Positions 25,375 through 32,503 of a stretch of DNA of 32,503 nucleotides are shown here, in pieces. The stretch is from JBBIJH01 sp037446075 (lineage in GTDB: Bacteria > Bacteroidota > Ignavibacteria > UBA10030 > JAHEZR01), in assembly GCA_037446075.1 (NCBI GenBank), contig JBBIJH010000012.1:1-32503 (forward strand). Direction: 5' to 3'. Position 1 is the first letter of the stretch; the number at the start of each line of letters is the position of its first letter. The position numbers were made by a program, and so were the translations under genes. The notes under the pieces were generated by a model. It saw only the letters and a program-made list of their open reading frames with translations. It made no database searches and was not told where the DNA came from.

Positions 25375-26160
25375 ATGTCGAAGAAAGGAATCCTCGATTT
25401 GACGGGNNNNNNNNNNNNNNNNNNNNNNNNAATTACAGGTGGCTCACGTGGCATCGGTGCGGCGACGGCTCTTCTAATGCCAGAGGCTGGTGCGGATATC
25501 GCGATCTTCTATCGGCGAGATGCCAAGGCCGCAAGAAAGGTGGTGGCTAAGATCATACACTGCGGAAGAAAGGCAGTAGCGTTCAGAGTGGACGTCTGTC
25601 GCCCGCGCGAAGTACGGAAGGGCGTTTCTGCCGCCGTAAAGCATCTGGGCGGGATTGATATCCTGGTGAACAACGCTGGAATCTGGACATACGGAGCCAT
25701 TGGGAAAATGAGGAAGAAGACCTGGGATGAAACAATCCGCGTAAATCTCACTGGTGTCTTCAACGTCACGAATGTGGTCGTTCCGTACTTCCGAAAAAAG
25801 GGCTGCGGGAAGATCATCAACGTAGCAAGCACCGCAGGCCAGCGGGGTGAACCATTTCACTCCCATTATGCCGCGACAAAAGGAGGGGTAATCGCATTCA
25901 CGAGGTCGATTGCTGTCGAGCTTGCCCCTGAGGGCATAATTGTAAACTGCGTTGCGCCCGGGTGGGTCGATACTGACATGTGTGCAGGGGTATTCGCGGA
26001 TAAGGCCTATAAGGAATCGGTAAGGAAGAGTATCCCGAGAGGCAGAATCGCAACACCGGAGGAAATCGCTGGCCCAATCGCTTTCCTTGCCTCAGACCTC
26101 GCAAGCAACATGGTAGGTTCCGTTCTCAGCGTAAATGGCGGGAACGTCCTCGCAGGATAG
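25375..26160 (+). CDS. short-chain dehydrogenase/reductase, FabG-like, interrupted by an assembly gap
   Basis: About 260 residues of a classical SDR. TGGSRGIGAA (NADPH loop), NNAG, Ser in NVASTAGQ, YAATK (catalytic Tyr and Lys) and the C-terminal NMVGSVLSVNGG are all present. It most resembles 3-oxoacyl-ACP reductases, but many SDRs share these motifs and the substrate is not certain. ATG 25375 has AAAGGAAA just upstream. The 24 N fall between LDLT and ITGG; relatives have only about five residues here and the gap leaves nine, so the number of N is probably not the true length and the frame across it cannot be checked. It is divergent from the Fur-family gene. Confidence 0.88.
   Translation: MSKKGILDLTXXXXXXXXXITGGSRGIGAATALLMPEAGADIAIFYRRDAKAARKVVAKIIHCGRKAVAFRVDVCRPREVRKGVSAAVKHLGGIDILVNNAGIWTYGAIGKMRKKTWDETIRVNLTGVFNVTNVVVPYFRKKGCGKIINVASTAGQRGEPFHSHYAATKGGVIAFTRSIAVELAPEGIIVNCVAPGWVDTDMCAGVFADKAYKESVRKSIPRGRIATPEEIAGPIAFLASDLASNMVGSVLSVNGGNVLAG
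25407..25430. other. assembly gap (24 N)
   Basis: Undetermined bases inside the first codons of the SDR gene. The true length is not known. Confidence 0.99.
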
Positions 26161-26317
26161 AGGGCTAGGTAGCTTCAGCAGCTCGAAACTAAGTGCACCT
26201 TCTGGGTGTGAATGAAGCTCAAGAGCGCCGAAAATGGCTCATACTAAGCAGATTTGGAGGTCAGACTGCAGTCCGTTTTTCCGCCCAAGAAAAAGGCCTT
26301 TTTTTTGAAGATTTTCC

Positions 26318-26347
26318 TTGCCTTATTCTTCAAAATTTGTATATTTG
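26318..26347 (+). promoter_or_regulatory. promoter of the deoxyhypusine-synthase-like gene
   Basis: TATATTTG (26340-26347) fits the Bacteroidota -7 motif TAnnTTTG, with TTG at 26318-26320, 19 bases before it. The same bases can be read as TTGCCT-16-TATATT. The leader to the ATG at 26395 would be about 40 bases. Confidence 0.5.
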
Positions 26348-26394
26348 AGGAAACCACGAAGTAAGCTTCATCCTTTAAACATATAAAGGAGATA

Positions 26395-27501
26395 ATGCTC
26401 GCTAGGAGTAAGTTTCTCAAGGGGAAGCCGATCCTAACGACGCCAATTACCAGTAAGCTCTCGGTTACCGAACTTGTAGATGGCTATTTCCAAGCGTACA
26501 ATGCCGGTCGTATTCGTGAAGCGTGTCATCTCTTTGTCCAGAAAATCCTTGAGAATGACGTAACGGTCGGGATGAGCCTGACTGGTGCGCTGACACCCGC
26601 AGGACTGGGGGGATCCTGCGTTGTTCCTCTCATCAGGAGGGGCTTTGTTGATTGGATCGTGAGCACTGGGGCCAATCTTTACCACGACACCCATTTTGCC
26701 ATCGGATTTAAGCTCCAACGGGGCTCTCTCGACTTTGACGACCGCGAGCTGAAAAAGAGAGGCATTATCCGCGTTTACGATATTGTTTTCGAATACGAGG
26801 TCTTGCTTGAGACCGATAAGTTCTACAGAGCTGTAATGGCTGCTCCAGAGTTCCAGAAGGAGATGAGCACGGCGGAACTGCACTATCGTATCGGCCGGTA
26901 CATCTATGAAAGGGAGCGAATTCTGGGCTTGCCGCACCACAGTGTACTCTCCAATGCGTATCTTTGTGGAGTTCCCGTATATACTTCCTCTCCGGGCGAT
27001 AGCTCAATCGGAATGAACATTGCAGAGATCGCGCTGACGGGCAATCAACTCAAAATCGATGTTTCCGCTGATGTGAATGAAACCGCCGGGATCGTCTATG
27101 CAGCGAAGAAGCGGGGAGGAAAAAGCGCCGTAGTAATATTTGGTGGAGGGTCTCCAAAGAATTTTGTTCTCCAGACAGAGCCTCAAATTCAGGAGATTCT
27201 GGGAATCAAAGAGAAGGGGCACGATTACTACCTCCAATTCACTGATGCTAGGCCAGACACGGGAGGGCTGTCAGGGGCGACCCCGGCTGAAGCCGTCAGT
27301 TGGGGGAAAGTTGACCCAAGTCGCCTCCCCGATGCAGTAGTGGCATACGTCGATTCTACAATAGCAATGCCCCTGCTGACGCACTATGCGTTGTCGAAGC
27401 GGAAAGCAAGGAGGTTGAGACGGCTATACGACCACAGAGAGGAATTCGTTGAGCTTCTAAGGGAGGATTATATCAAAGCCAAAAAGAAAAGGAAAAGCTG
27501 A
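26395..27501 (+). CDS. deoxyhypusine-synthase-like NAD-dependent aminobutyltransferase
   Basis: A 368-residue member of the deoxyhypusine synthase family. The NAD and spermidine site residues are recognisable in SLTGALTPAGLGG, VSTGANLYHDTH, SSIGMN and the C-terminal SGATPAEAVSWGKV, where Lys305 corresponds to the catalytic Lys of the eukaryotic enzyme. Bacteria have no eIF5A, so the target must differ. Bacterial members are thought to act on polyamines, for example as homospermidine synthases transferring an aminobutyl group to putrescine; the exact product here is inference. ATG 26395 has AAAGGAG 3-4 bases upstream. The tail is very basic (KAKKKRKS). The next gene, a small Hc1-like protein, starts 78 bases downstream. 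Confidence 0.92.
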   Translation: MLARSKFLKGKPILTTPITSKLSVTELVDGYFQAYNAGRIREACHLFVQKILENDVTVGMSLTGALTPAGLGGSCVVPLIRRGFVDWIVSTGANLYHDTHFAIGFKLQRGSLDFDDRELKKRGIIRVYDIVFEYEVLLETDKFYRAVMAAPEFQKEMSTAELHYRIGRYIYERERILGLPHHSVLSNAYLCGVPVYTSSPGDSSIGMNIAEIALTGNQLKIDVSADVNETAGIVYAAKKRGGKSAVVIFGGGSPKNFVLQTEPQIQEILGIKEKGHDYYLQFTDARPDTGGLSGATPAEAVSWGKVDPSRLPDAVVAYVDSTIAMPLLTHYALSKRKARRLRRLYDHREEFVELLREDYIKAKKKRKS

Positions 27502-27579
27502 AGAATTAAACAACAAGGCATTCCGAGCTTCCGACCGGAATGCGGTCAACTTAAATACCTTTATTCAAGGAGGTCATTT

Positions 27580-27777
27580 ATGGGTCGATTCGAGGAGCTA
27601 GTGAGCTTGGTCCAAAGCTTCCAAAAGGATTTTCAGAAATTCTATGAGAAGGGCAACAAGTCGGCTGGGACTAGAGTTCGGAAGGCGATGAACGAGCTCA
27701 AGAAGAAGGCGCAGGAAATCCGCAAGGAAGTCCAGGAGATCAAGGCCAAGGCAAAGGAAAGTACGCCTTCGATGTAG
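27580..27777 (+). CDS. small histone H1-like (Hc1-like) protein
   Basis: A 65-residue, Lys-rich, wholly helical protein. The pattern ELVSLVQSFQKDFQKFYEKG, then NKSAGTRVRKAMNELKKKAQ, then EIRKEVQEIK matches the small Hc1-like 'histone H1' proteins widespread in Bacteroidota. Heptad-like spacing suggests a coiled coil. It may bind DNA or nucleoid through its basic face, but function in this group is not established. ATG 27580 has AAGGAGG 5 bases upstream. It follows the deoxyhypusine-synthase-like gene on the same strand. Confidence 0.88.
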   Translation: MGRFEELVSLVQSFQKDFQKFYEKGNKSAGTRVRKAMNELKKKAQEIRKEVQEIKAKAKESTPSM

Positions 27778-28153
27778 CGGGAGGCGGCTCGGCGCCTTGA
27801 GTCGCTCAGCCTAACCGCTGCAGAACGACTGGTAGGTCACCCTAAGTACAGTGGTGCTGACGGACGGCTTTCCAAACCCTGATTAGGCATCTGGGTTTCT
27901 GCCGCGCGATCTCACTGTAACCCACGTGGGAATCGCCTGGAGAAGGACGTGTAGTAATCATTCTTTGGAGTCGCTGCCCTCGAAGCCGCATTTTTTGGCC
28001 AATTGCGGGTTCTGGAGCGTGGGCCCTACTGCACGAGAATAGTACGCTGGCTCGACCCTTTCAGCCAATCTGGTTTTGCTCCATTGCCTATATTCGATGT
28101 CCTGCCGTCGAATGGCTTCCTGAATTACCCTACTTCTAACGCGGTTGAATAAT
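27778..28153. other. intergenic stretch without a recognised gene
   Basis: About 375 bases between the Hc1-like gene and the M19 peptidase gene. I see no reading frame with a good start, no tRNA and no hairpin followed by a T-run. The promoter of the M19/M24 pair should be in its last part, but no convincing -35/-10 pair was found. Confidence 0.6.
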
Positions 28154-29335
28154 ATGCTGAAGCTTCTTCTCAGCCTCTGGCTGTGTCTCCTCTCAATCCC
28201 CTCCCACAGTCAAGTCGGCTATTTGGAACTCCACAGGGATGCCGTCGTTGTCGATACGCATAACGATGTAGTCCAGCGAATCCTAAACGGAGAGGACATC
28301 TCCGTCCGAACCCGTCACGGGCACTCTGACCTGCCGCGTTTCCTCGAGGGGGGCCTGGATGTGGAAATGTTCTCCATCTGGGTGCCTCCTGAAAAAACCT
28401 CCCGTTCCTACTACGAACAAGCGAATGAGCAGATTGATTCGATCCTGAGCTTCGTCAAGCGCAACGCTGACAGAGTTGGATTTGCTCAAAATGTCAAGGA
28501 TATTGAAAGACTGTTGGTGAAAAAAAAGTTCATTGCAATGCTGGGTCTTGAGGGCGGCCACCACATCGAGAACGACCTGAACAAGCTCGACAGCTTCTAT
28601 CGTCGTGGCGTCCGGTACATGACGCTGACCTGGAACAACAGTACAGCCTGGGCTACCTCGGCTCAGGAGGAATCAGATTCAACGAAAAAGTTGAAGCAGA
28701 GGGGGCTAACCGATTTTGGCAAGGAAGTGGTACGGCGGATGAACGTGCTCGGAATAATGGTCGATATATCGCATGTGGGAGAACAGACGTTCTGGGACGT
28801 CATGAAGATCACAAGAAAACCCGTCATTGCTTCTCATTCTTCTGTATGGGCACTCTCGCCCCACTGGCGGAACCTGAAAGACGACCAGTTGAGAGCAATC
28901 GCTAAGAATGGGGGCGTGGTATTCATCAACTTTGCTCCATGGTTCGTCGACCGCACCTTCGGAGCAAAAGAGCGTGAAATGCGCCGTCAAAACAAGTCCC
29001 GCATTGACTCCTTTCGTGTGGCAACGCGACGGCATGAGGATTTTCTCGATGATGTAGCGGTTGCGGAGTTTCTGAAGGACGAGTATCGGAAGATTCGACC
29101 CTCGCTCCAGTCGCTGATCGATCATTTCGACTATGTTGCAAAACTCATTGGAGTGGAGCATGTGGGCATCGGGTCGGACTTCGACGGCATCAGTGTAACG
29201 CCGCTTGAGATGGATGATGTGACGTACCTTCCGCTCATCACGCGTGAATTGTTGAAGAGGGGATACTCGGCATCGGATGTCAAGAAGATCTTGGGGGAAA
29301 ACTTCATGCGCGTCTTTCGTGCGAACTCACGGTAA
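28154..29335 (+). CDS. M19-family membrane-type dipeptidase, exported
   Basis: A 393-residue protein from ATG 28154; a TTG nine bases earlier is also in frame. The first 20 residues form a signal peptide (MLKLLLSLWLCLLSIPSHSQ). The binuclear zinc site of renal dipeptidases is complete: DTHND (His36, Asp38), GLEGGHH (Glu133), DISHVG (His207), ASHSS (His228) and the catalytic-region Asp in GSDFDG (Asp342). M19 enzymes split dipeptides, often with a D-amino acid in second place. No Shine-Dalgarno is seen. The M24 gene follows after 33 bases, so the two form an operon for the last steps of peptide breakdown. Confidence 0.94.
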   Translation: MLKLLLSLWLCLLSIPSHSQVGYLELHRDAVVVDTHNDVVQRILNGEDISVRTRHGHSDLPRFLEGGLDVEMFSIWVPPEKTSRSYYEQANEQIDSILSFVKRNADRVGFAQNVKDIERLLVKKKFIAMLGLEGGHHIENDLNKLDSFYRRGVRYMTLTWNNSTAWATSAQEESDSTKKLKQRGLTDFGKEVVRRMNVLGIMVDISHVGEQTFWDVMKITRKPVIASHSSVWALSPHWRNLKDDQLRAIAKNGGVVFINFAPWFVDRTFGAKEREMRRQNKSRIDSFRVATRRHEDFLDDVAVAEFLKDEYRKIRPSLQSLIDHFDYVAKLIGVEHVGIGSDFDGISVTPLEMDDVTYLPLITRELLKRGYSASDVKKILGENFMRVFRANSR

Positions 29336-29368
29336 CTGCTCTTAAGTTACGCACGTATCGGAGGAATC

Positions 29369-30799
29369 ATGACAACCCGCGGTTTGATGACAAAGCTTCT
29401 CTTTTTGCTGGTGTTCATCTTTGAGGGGGTCGGCCAGGACCAGAAGTTCTATCTCTACGATGCAGACCTGATAAGCCCGGCTGTTTTCAAGGCTCGACGG
29501 GAGAGGCTGATGAAGGAAATGCCCGAGGGAAGCATTGCTTTTTTCTATGCAGGCCCAGAACATATCCGGAACAATGACGTGGAATATCAGTACCGGCAGA
29601 ACGATAATTTCTATTATCTCACGGGGATGAACGAGCCTAACTCCGTCTTAGCGTTGATTCCGACGGGCACGAAGGTGGCGGAACCAAGAGATTCCACACG
29701 GTTCATTTCTGTTCGAGAGGTGCTCTTTGTTCAGCCTCGTGATCCCTCGCGGGAACGATGGACAGGACGGCGTCTGGGTCCGCAGGGAGCGATGGCAGTG
29801 CTCGGTTTCGAATACGCTTTGAACAACGACCAGCTGCGAGCTTGGATTGGTCGATTGACATTCGGTGCGAAGTTTATCTATGTCCCTACCTTCCCGGCAG
29901 ATTTCTCCGGTGAGATTGAGGAGTTGACGCGCCCCATTCGCGATCTGATGAGACGATCAGGCGCCCGGATAGAATTTCGCGATCCAACGGCAATGGTGGC
30001 GAAGATGCGAGCAGTGAAATCTCCGGAAGAGATCGCTATGATTCAGAAAGCCGTGGACATCAGTTGTGTGGCCCATCGCCAGGTGATGATGTCTGCAGAA
30101 CCCGGGATGTACGAGTATGAGCTGCAGGCAATATTTGAGTATGTATTTCGCCGGCGAGGTGCCGAGTACACTGCTTATCCCTGCATCGTGGGCGGCGCAG
30201 AGAACTCCGTCATTCTCCATTACAACACGAACCGCAGAAAGCTCAACAGTGGTGATATCGTCGTGATGGATTGCGGGGCGGAATACCATAACTATGCTGC
30301 CGATGTGACGCGCAGTATCCCGGTGAGCGGTCGCTTTACCGAGCCGCAGCGAGAGATCTACGAGCTGGTGCTGAAAGCACAGGAAGAAGCGATCAAGATG
30401 ATGAAGCCGGGAGCGGACTTCCGAGCGGACGTTAACGGCAAAGCAATCGAGGTGATCCGGGATGGTCTTTTGAAACTAGGCATCATTCAGTCAGCGGATG
30501 AGGTGGGGAGATACTTCAATCATGGGGCCGGCCATCCCGTTGGCCTTTGGGTGCACGACGTGTCGGGATCAGGGAAGCTGGAGCCGGGGATGGTGTGGAC
30601 TGTGGAGCCTGGAATCTACATCCCGGAAGGCTCACCAGGAGTTGACCCGAAGTACTACAATATTGGGGTCAGGATCGAGGACTGTATCTTGGTAACAGAA
30701 AATGGGCCGCTGTTGATGTCATCAGCGGCGCCAAGGAGTGTGGAAGAAATCGAGAGGCTAATGAAGAAACGAGGAATCGGAAACGAGCCGCTCGAGTAA
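29369..30799 (+). CDS. M24B-family Xaa-Pro aminopeptidase, probably exported
   Basis: A 476-residue protein. The N-terminal domain (FYYLTGMNEPNSVLAL and so on) is that of PepP-type aminopeptidases and the C-terminal domain is a pita-bread fold with all metal ligands: Asp301 (VMDCGAEY), Asp312 (AADVTRS), His389 (HGAGHPVGLWVHD), Glu413 (TVEPGIYIP) and Glu437 (GVRIEDC). It removes an N-terminal residue before Pro. A hydrophobic leader (LLFLLVFIFEGVGQ) suggests export, unlike the cytoplasmic E. coli enzyme. ATG 29369 has GGAGG 4 bases upstream. It ends in front of a strong terminator. Confidence 0.95.
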   Translation: MTTRGLMTKLLFLLVFIFEGVGQDQKFYLYDADLISPAVFKARRERLMKEMPEGSIAFFYAGPEHIRNNDVEYQYRQNDNFYYLTGMNEPNSVLALIPTGTKVAEPRDSTRFISVREVLFVQPRDPSRERWTGRRLGPQGAMAVLGFEYALNNDQLRAWIGRLTFGAKFIYVPTFPADFSGEIEELTRPIRDLMRRSGARIEFRDPTAMVAKMRAVKSPEEIAMIQKAVDISCVAHRQVMMSAEPGMYEYELQAIFEYVFRRRGAEYTAYPCIVGGAENSVILHYNTNRRKLNSGDIVVMDCGAEYHNYAADVTRSIPVSGRFTEPQREIYELVLKAQEEAIKMMKPGADFRADVNGKAIEVIRDGLLKLGIIQSADEVGRYFNHGAGHPVGLWVHDVSGSGKLEPGMVWTVEPGIYIPEGSPGVDPKYYNIGVRIEDCILVTENGPLLMSSAAPRSVEEIERLMKKRGIGNEPLE

Positions 30800-30817
30800 C
30801 GTCACGCCCAAAAACAC

Positions 30818-30855
30818 AAAGCCCATCCTTCATTCCCGAAGGATGGGCTTTTCTA
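30818..30855. terminator. bidirectional intrinsic terminator
   Basis: An 11-base-pair perfect stem GCCCATCCTTC / GAAGGATGGGC (30821-30831 and 30838-30848) with a 6-base loop, extended by AAA/TTT on either side. TTTTCTATTT follows on the + strand and a T-rich run follows on the - strand. It lies between the ends of the M24 gene and the convergent rpsU gene and serves both. Confidence 0.92.
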
Positions 30856-30869
30856 TTTCGATGCGGTAG

Positions 30870-31064
30870 CTAAGCCTGTTCGACGACGAGCCGTTGAGCT
30901 CTGCGGATGGCCTTAACTCTTTTCATTCGCTTCTTCACAGATGGCTTCGTGAAATACGTTCGTTTCTTAAACTCCTTGAGGATTCCTGATCGTTCGTATT
31001 TCTTCTTGAATCTCTTTAACGCACGATCGATCGGCTCGCCATCTTGAACTATGATACCTACCAA
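30870..31064 (-). CDS. rpsU: 30S ribosomal protein bS21
   Basis: A 64-residue, very basic protein. MVGIIVQDGEPIDRALKRFK followed by KKYERSGILKEFKKR is typical of bS21, which sits near the anti-Shine-Dalgarno end of 16S rRNA and affects start of translation. The start is TTG (31062-31064), supported by GAGGTGA 7 bases upstream. It begins 2 bases after the stop of the zinc-ribbon gene, so the two are cotranscribed and probably coupled, and it ends at the bidirectional terminator. Confidence 0.96.
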   Translation of the reverse strand: MVGIIVQDGEPIDRALKRFKKKYERSGILKEFKKRTYFTKPSVKKRMKRVKAIRRAQRLVVEQA

Positions 31065-31066
31065 AT

Positions 31067-31549
31067 TTATATCACCTCACTTTGTGATGAATTTGTATGG
31101 TTCGATTCCCCAGCCGGCTTTTCCAGAGGGGAAGTTTCTTCTATCCTGAGATTCTCAATGAGCCGGCGCTCACCGAGTCTCTCGAACGATACGACGATCG
31201 CCTGCGCACCGCTGGAGGTCTTCTCTTTCGCCTTCACTTTTCCAACATCACCCCACTCGCTGTGAAAGATTGCCTCCCCAAGACTGAAAGTCTTTGTCGG
31301 TACGTACTCCGTACAATCCTTTGGCTGGAGCTTTAGCGCCGAAGACTCGCGCTCCTTTTCGAGCGCCACCAAGTCAAAAAGAAAGGCCTGGCGACATTTT
31401 GGACAGCGATACCAGACCTTTCCCGAAGACTCTCCCTCCACTTCAGCCGGCATCTCTCCCACGAACTCCATCTTCCCTTCTCTGCCGCAGGAGGGGCAAG
31501 CATGGCGAAAATATTTAGGTCGTTGTGACAATTTCCTTTGGGATCTCAC
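31067..31549 (-). CDS. zinc-ribbon protein with C-terminal beta-barrel-like domain, cotranscribed with rpsU
   Basis: About 160 residues, not recognised as a named family. The N-terminal half has CPSCGREG and, about 33 residues later, CPKC, forming a zinc ribbon. The C-terminal half (YVPTKTFSLGEAIFH, WGDVGKVKAKEKTSSG, then AIVVSFERLGERRLIENL) looks like a small beta-barrel of the KOW/CarD/Tudor type, which often contacts RNA polymerase or nucleic acid. The frame is open back to TTG 31609, but the predicted promoter (31585-31613) covers that point, so a start at GTG 31549 or TTG 31531 is more likely; neither has an ideal ribosome site. It ends 2 bases before rpsU. Confidence 0.72.
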   Translation of the reverse strand: MRSQRKLSQRPKYFRHACPSCGREGKMEFVGEMPAEVEGESSGKVWYRCPKCRQAFLFDLVALEKERESSALKLQPKDCTEYVPTKTFSLGEAIFHSEWGDVGKVKAKEKTSSGAQAIVVSFERLGERRLIENLRIEETSPLEKPAGESNHTNSSQSEVI

Positions 31550-31584
31550 TTGAGAGCTTGACTCGATAAGGAAGATACAATAAA

Positions 31585-31613
31585 AATATAACAAAAACGG
31601 ACTGAACAATCAA
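31585..31613 (-). promoter_or_regulatory. promoter of the zinc-ribbon / rpsU operon
   Basis: On the - strand, TTGATT (complement of 31608-31613) and TATATT (complement of 31585-31590) are 17 bases apart. Transcription would start near 31578, which puts the upstream TTG at 31609 outside the message. Confidence 0.58.
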
Positions 31614-32111
31614 GCCTTTTGACACATTTAAGAATTCAAACACGGCTTCAGTCCCCGTGTCCATAGTCGCAGGGTATGCGTTCCAGGTTACAATTAAAGG
31701 AGCTTCTGAAGTACAAGGTCTTCCGAACCGAATCCTCGGCGTTGCCAGCTCTACCCTGCAGAGGATTATCGGCAGGGAATCATCGCGGGCATCCTGTCCC
31801 TAACAAGAGAAAATCAGGATCTCAGAATTTGTGTCCATCGTGACTTTTCAGTTTGCTTCATCGACGTGGGAGGACATTCAGTCCTTACGGCCCTTCGGTC
31901 TCTAAGAGAAGAGAATCTGAGTGAACGAATTCGAAGCATGACTTATCCGTGCAAGTCGCGTGACCGGTGAAATCCGATCATGATTTACCCTTCAGTGTGA
32001 TGAGCTATCATGTCAAAAAGAAAATTCCTTGATCAGGCTTGATGCATTCTCCGAGGAATCCTTACCTATGTGCACTCATCTCCCTTATCAAAAATTTTTT
32101 TTGATTTCTTA
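31614..32111. other. intergenic stretch without a convincing gene
   Basis: About 0.5 kb between two divergent genes. One frame is open for 86 codons (31710-31967) but has no start codon near its beginning and no recognised family, so it may be chance or a worn gene remnant. No tRNA or repeat was seen. An A/T-only palindrome (TCAAAAA/TTTTTGA, about 32087-32104) lies close to the next promoter. Confidence 0.5.
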
Positions 32112-32140
32112 TTGACAATCATTTGTTGATTCGATACCTT
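32112..32140 (+). promoter_or_regulatory. promoter of the gene starting at 32192
   Basis: A perfect TTGACA (32112-32117) with a 17-base spacer to TACCTT (32135-32140). The leader would be about 45 bases. Confidence 0.5.
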
Positions 32141-32191
32141 CCACGCAGAAGTGTATTTTCATCCAACACACTTTGATCAGTGAGAGGCGAG

Positions 32192-32503
32192 ATGGACTGG
32201 ACGGACGAAGCGGGACGACATGAGATTCGTAAGTTGGTCGGTGAGCACCTCAAGCGAGCTGATAAGTTCTTGAAGGCGGGGCAGTACGAGAAGGCGTTCG
32301 AGGAAGTTGAACGAGCGTACGGCCTAGATTCGAAGAACGATTATGTGCTTGCCTTCAGAGAGCGACTTGCGGAGAAGAAACAGTTCCTCCCCACGCATCT
32401 CGCCACTAGCACCCTTCTGGCGACTGCCGGAGTGAAATCTCAGGACCCACCCGATAGTCTCGGGTCCGTCGAGCTGCGCGTCCTCAGGCACATCGATTCG
32501 GCC
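32192..32503 (+). CDS. TPR-like protein, 3' end beyond the window
   Basis: The first 104 residues of a gene that runs off the window. ATG 32192 has GAGAGG 6 bases upstream. Residues about 18-55 (HLKRADKFLKAGQYEKAFEE, ending near GLDSKNDYVLAF) form one tetratricopeptide-like helix pair; a Ser/Thr/Pro-containing linker follows. The composition is charged and there is no signal peptide, so it is probably cytoplasmic. What follows is unknown; such N-terminal segments occur in front of regulatory or chaperone domains. Confidence 0.7.
   Translation, partial: MDWTDEAGRHEIRKLVGEHLKRADKFLKAGQYEKAFEEVERAYGLDSKNDYVLAFRERLAEKKQFLPTHLATSTLLATAGVKSQDPPDSLGSVELRVLRHIDSA

Noticed and set aside
26290..26306. 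AAAAAGGCC followed by a run of T, as a terminator for the SDR gene
   Set aside because: The palindrome has no loop and only a weak A/T stem, so a stable terminator hairpin is unlikely.
27778..28153. Possible tRNA or small RNA in the empty stretch
   Set aside because: No T-loop GGTTCRA pattern, cloverleaf or T-run hairpin was found by eye.
1..32503. CRISPR arrays, prophage, insertion sequences or integrase sites
   Set aside because: No spaced direct repeats, transposase, integrase or phage genes were seen.

Overview
The window looks like part of a chromosome from a Gram-negative bacterium of the wider Bacteroidota / Ignavibacteriota / Chlorobiota (FCB) group, at about 50-55% G+C by eye. The grounds are a FecA-like TonB-dependent receptor with an N-terminal CarboxypepD_reg-type domain, a GWxTD-type exported protein, and a small Hc1-like 'histone H1' protein of the kind common in that group. 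Clear Shine-Dalgarno sites (AAGGAGG type) and several promoters resembling TTGnnn-17-TAnnnT argue against core Bacteroidia, which mostly lack Shine-Dalgarno sites. The species cannot be told. A 24-base run of N at 25407-25430 and a frameshifted gene suggest a draft or metagenome assembly.

Region 1 (1-11320, + strand) holds exported hydrolases. In order they are an M28 peptidase (5' end missing) with a C-terminal winged-helix domain, an active M16 peptidase, a second M16 subunit without the zinc motif and broken by a frameshift, an S9 prolyl-oligopeptidase-type enzyme, a second M28 peptidase, a GWxTD-like protein, and a lipoprotein-like member of the D-aminoacylase amidohydrolase family. A CDP-alcohol phosphatidyltransferase follows (11409-12086). 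Its likely terminator lies inside the 3' end of the convergent argH gene.

Region 2 (12157-19098, mainly - strand) is an arginine biosynthesis cluster read argC-argJ-argB-argR-argG, then argH. A GNAT acetyltransferase on the + strand sits between argG and argH. argD and argF/argF' are not in the window. ARG-box-like sites overlap a predicted promoter in front of argC, and a TGAATC/GATTCA dyad lies between argH and the GNAT gene, so the operon probably encodes and answers to its own arginine repressor.

Region 3 (19301-25168) has ychF (+), a DUF59/MIP18-type Fe-S assembly gene (-), and an iron operon on the - strand: Fur-family regulator, FTR1 permease fused to a DUF2318-like domain, and the TonB-dependent receptor. 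A TTGACA-17-TATTTT promoter and a 7-1-7 inverted repeat stand in front of the regulator.

Region 4 (25375-32503) has a FabG-like SDR interrupted by the assembly gap, a deoxyhypusine-synthase-like enzyme, the Hc1-like protein, two more exported peptidases (M19 dipeptidase and M24 Xaa-Pro aminopeptidase), a strong bidirectional terminator, an operon of a zinc-ribbon protein with rpsU (bS21), a 0.6 kb stretch without a convincing gene, and the start of a TPR-like gene cut by the window edge.

Taken together the window points to an organism that breaks down peptides outside the cytoplasm or in the periplasm, makes its own arginine, and imports iron under Fur-type control. No CRISPR array, tRNA, rRNA, prophage or insertion sequence was seen.
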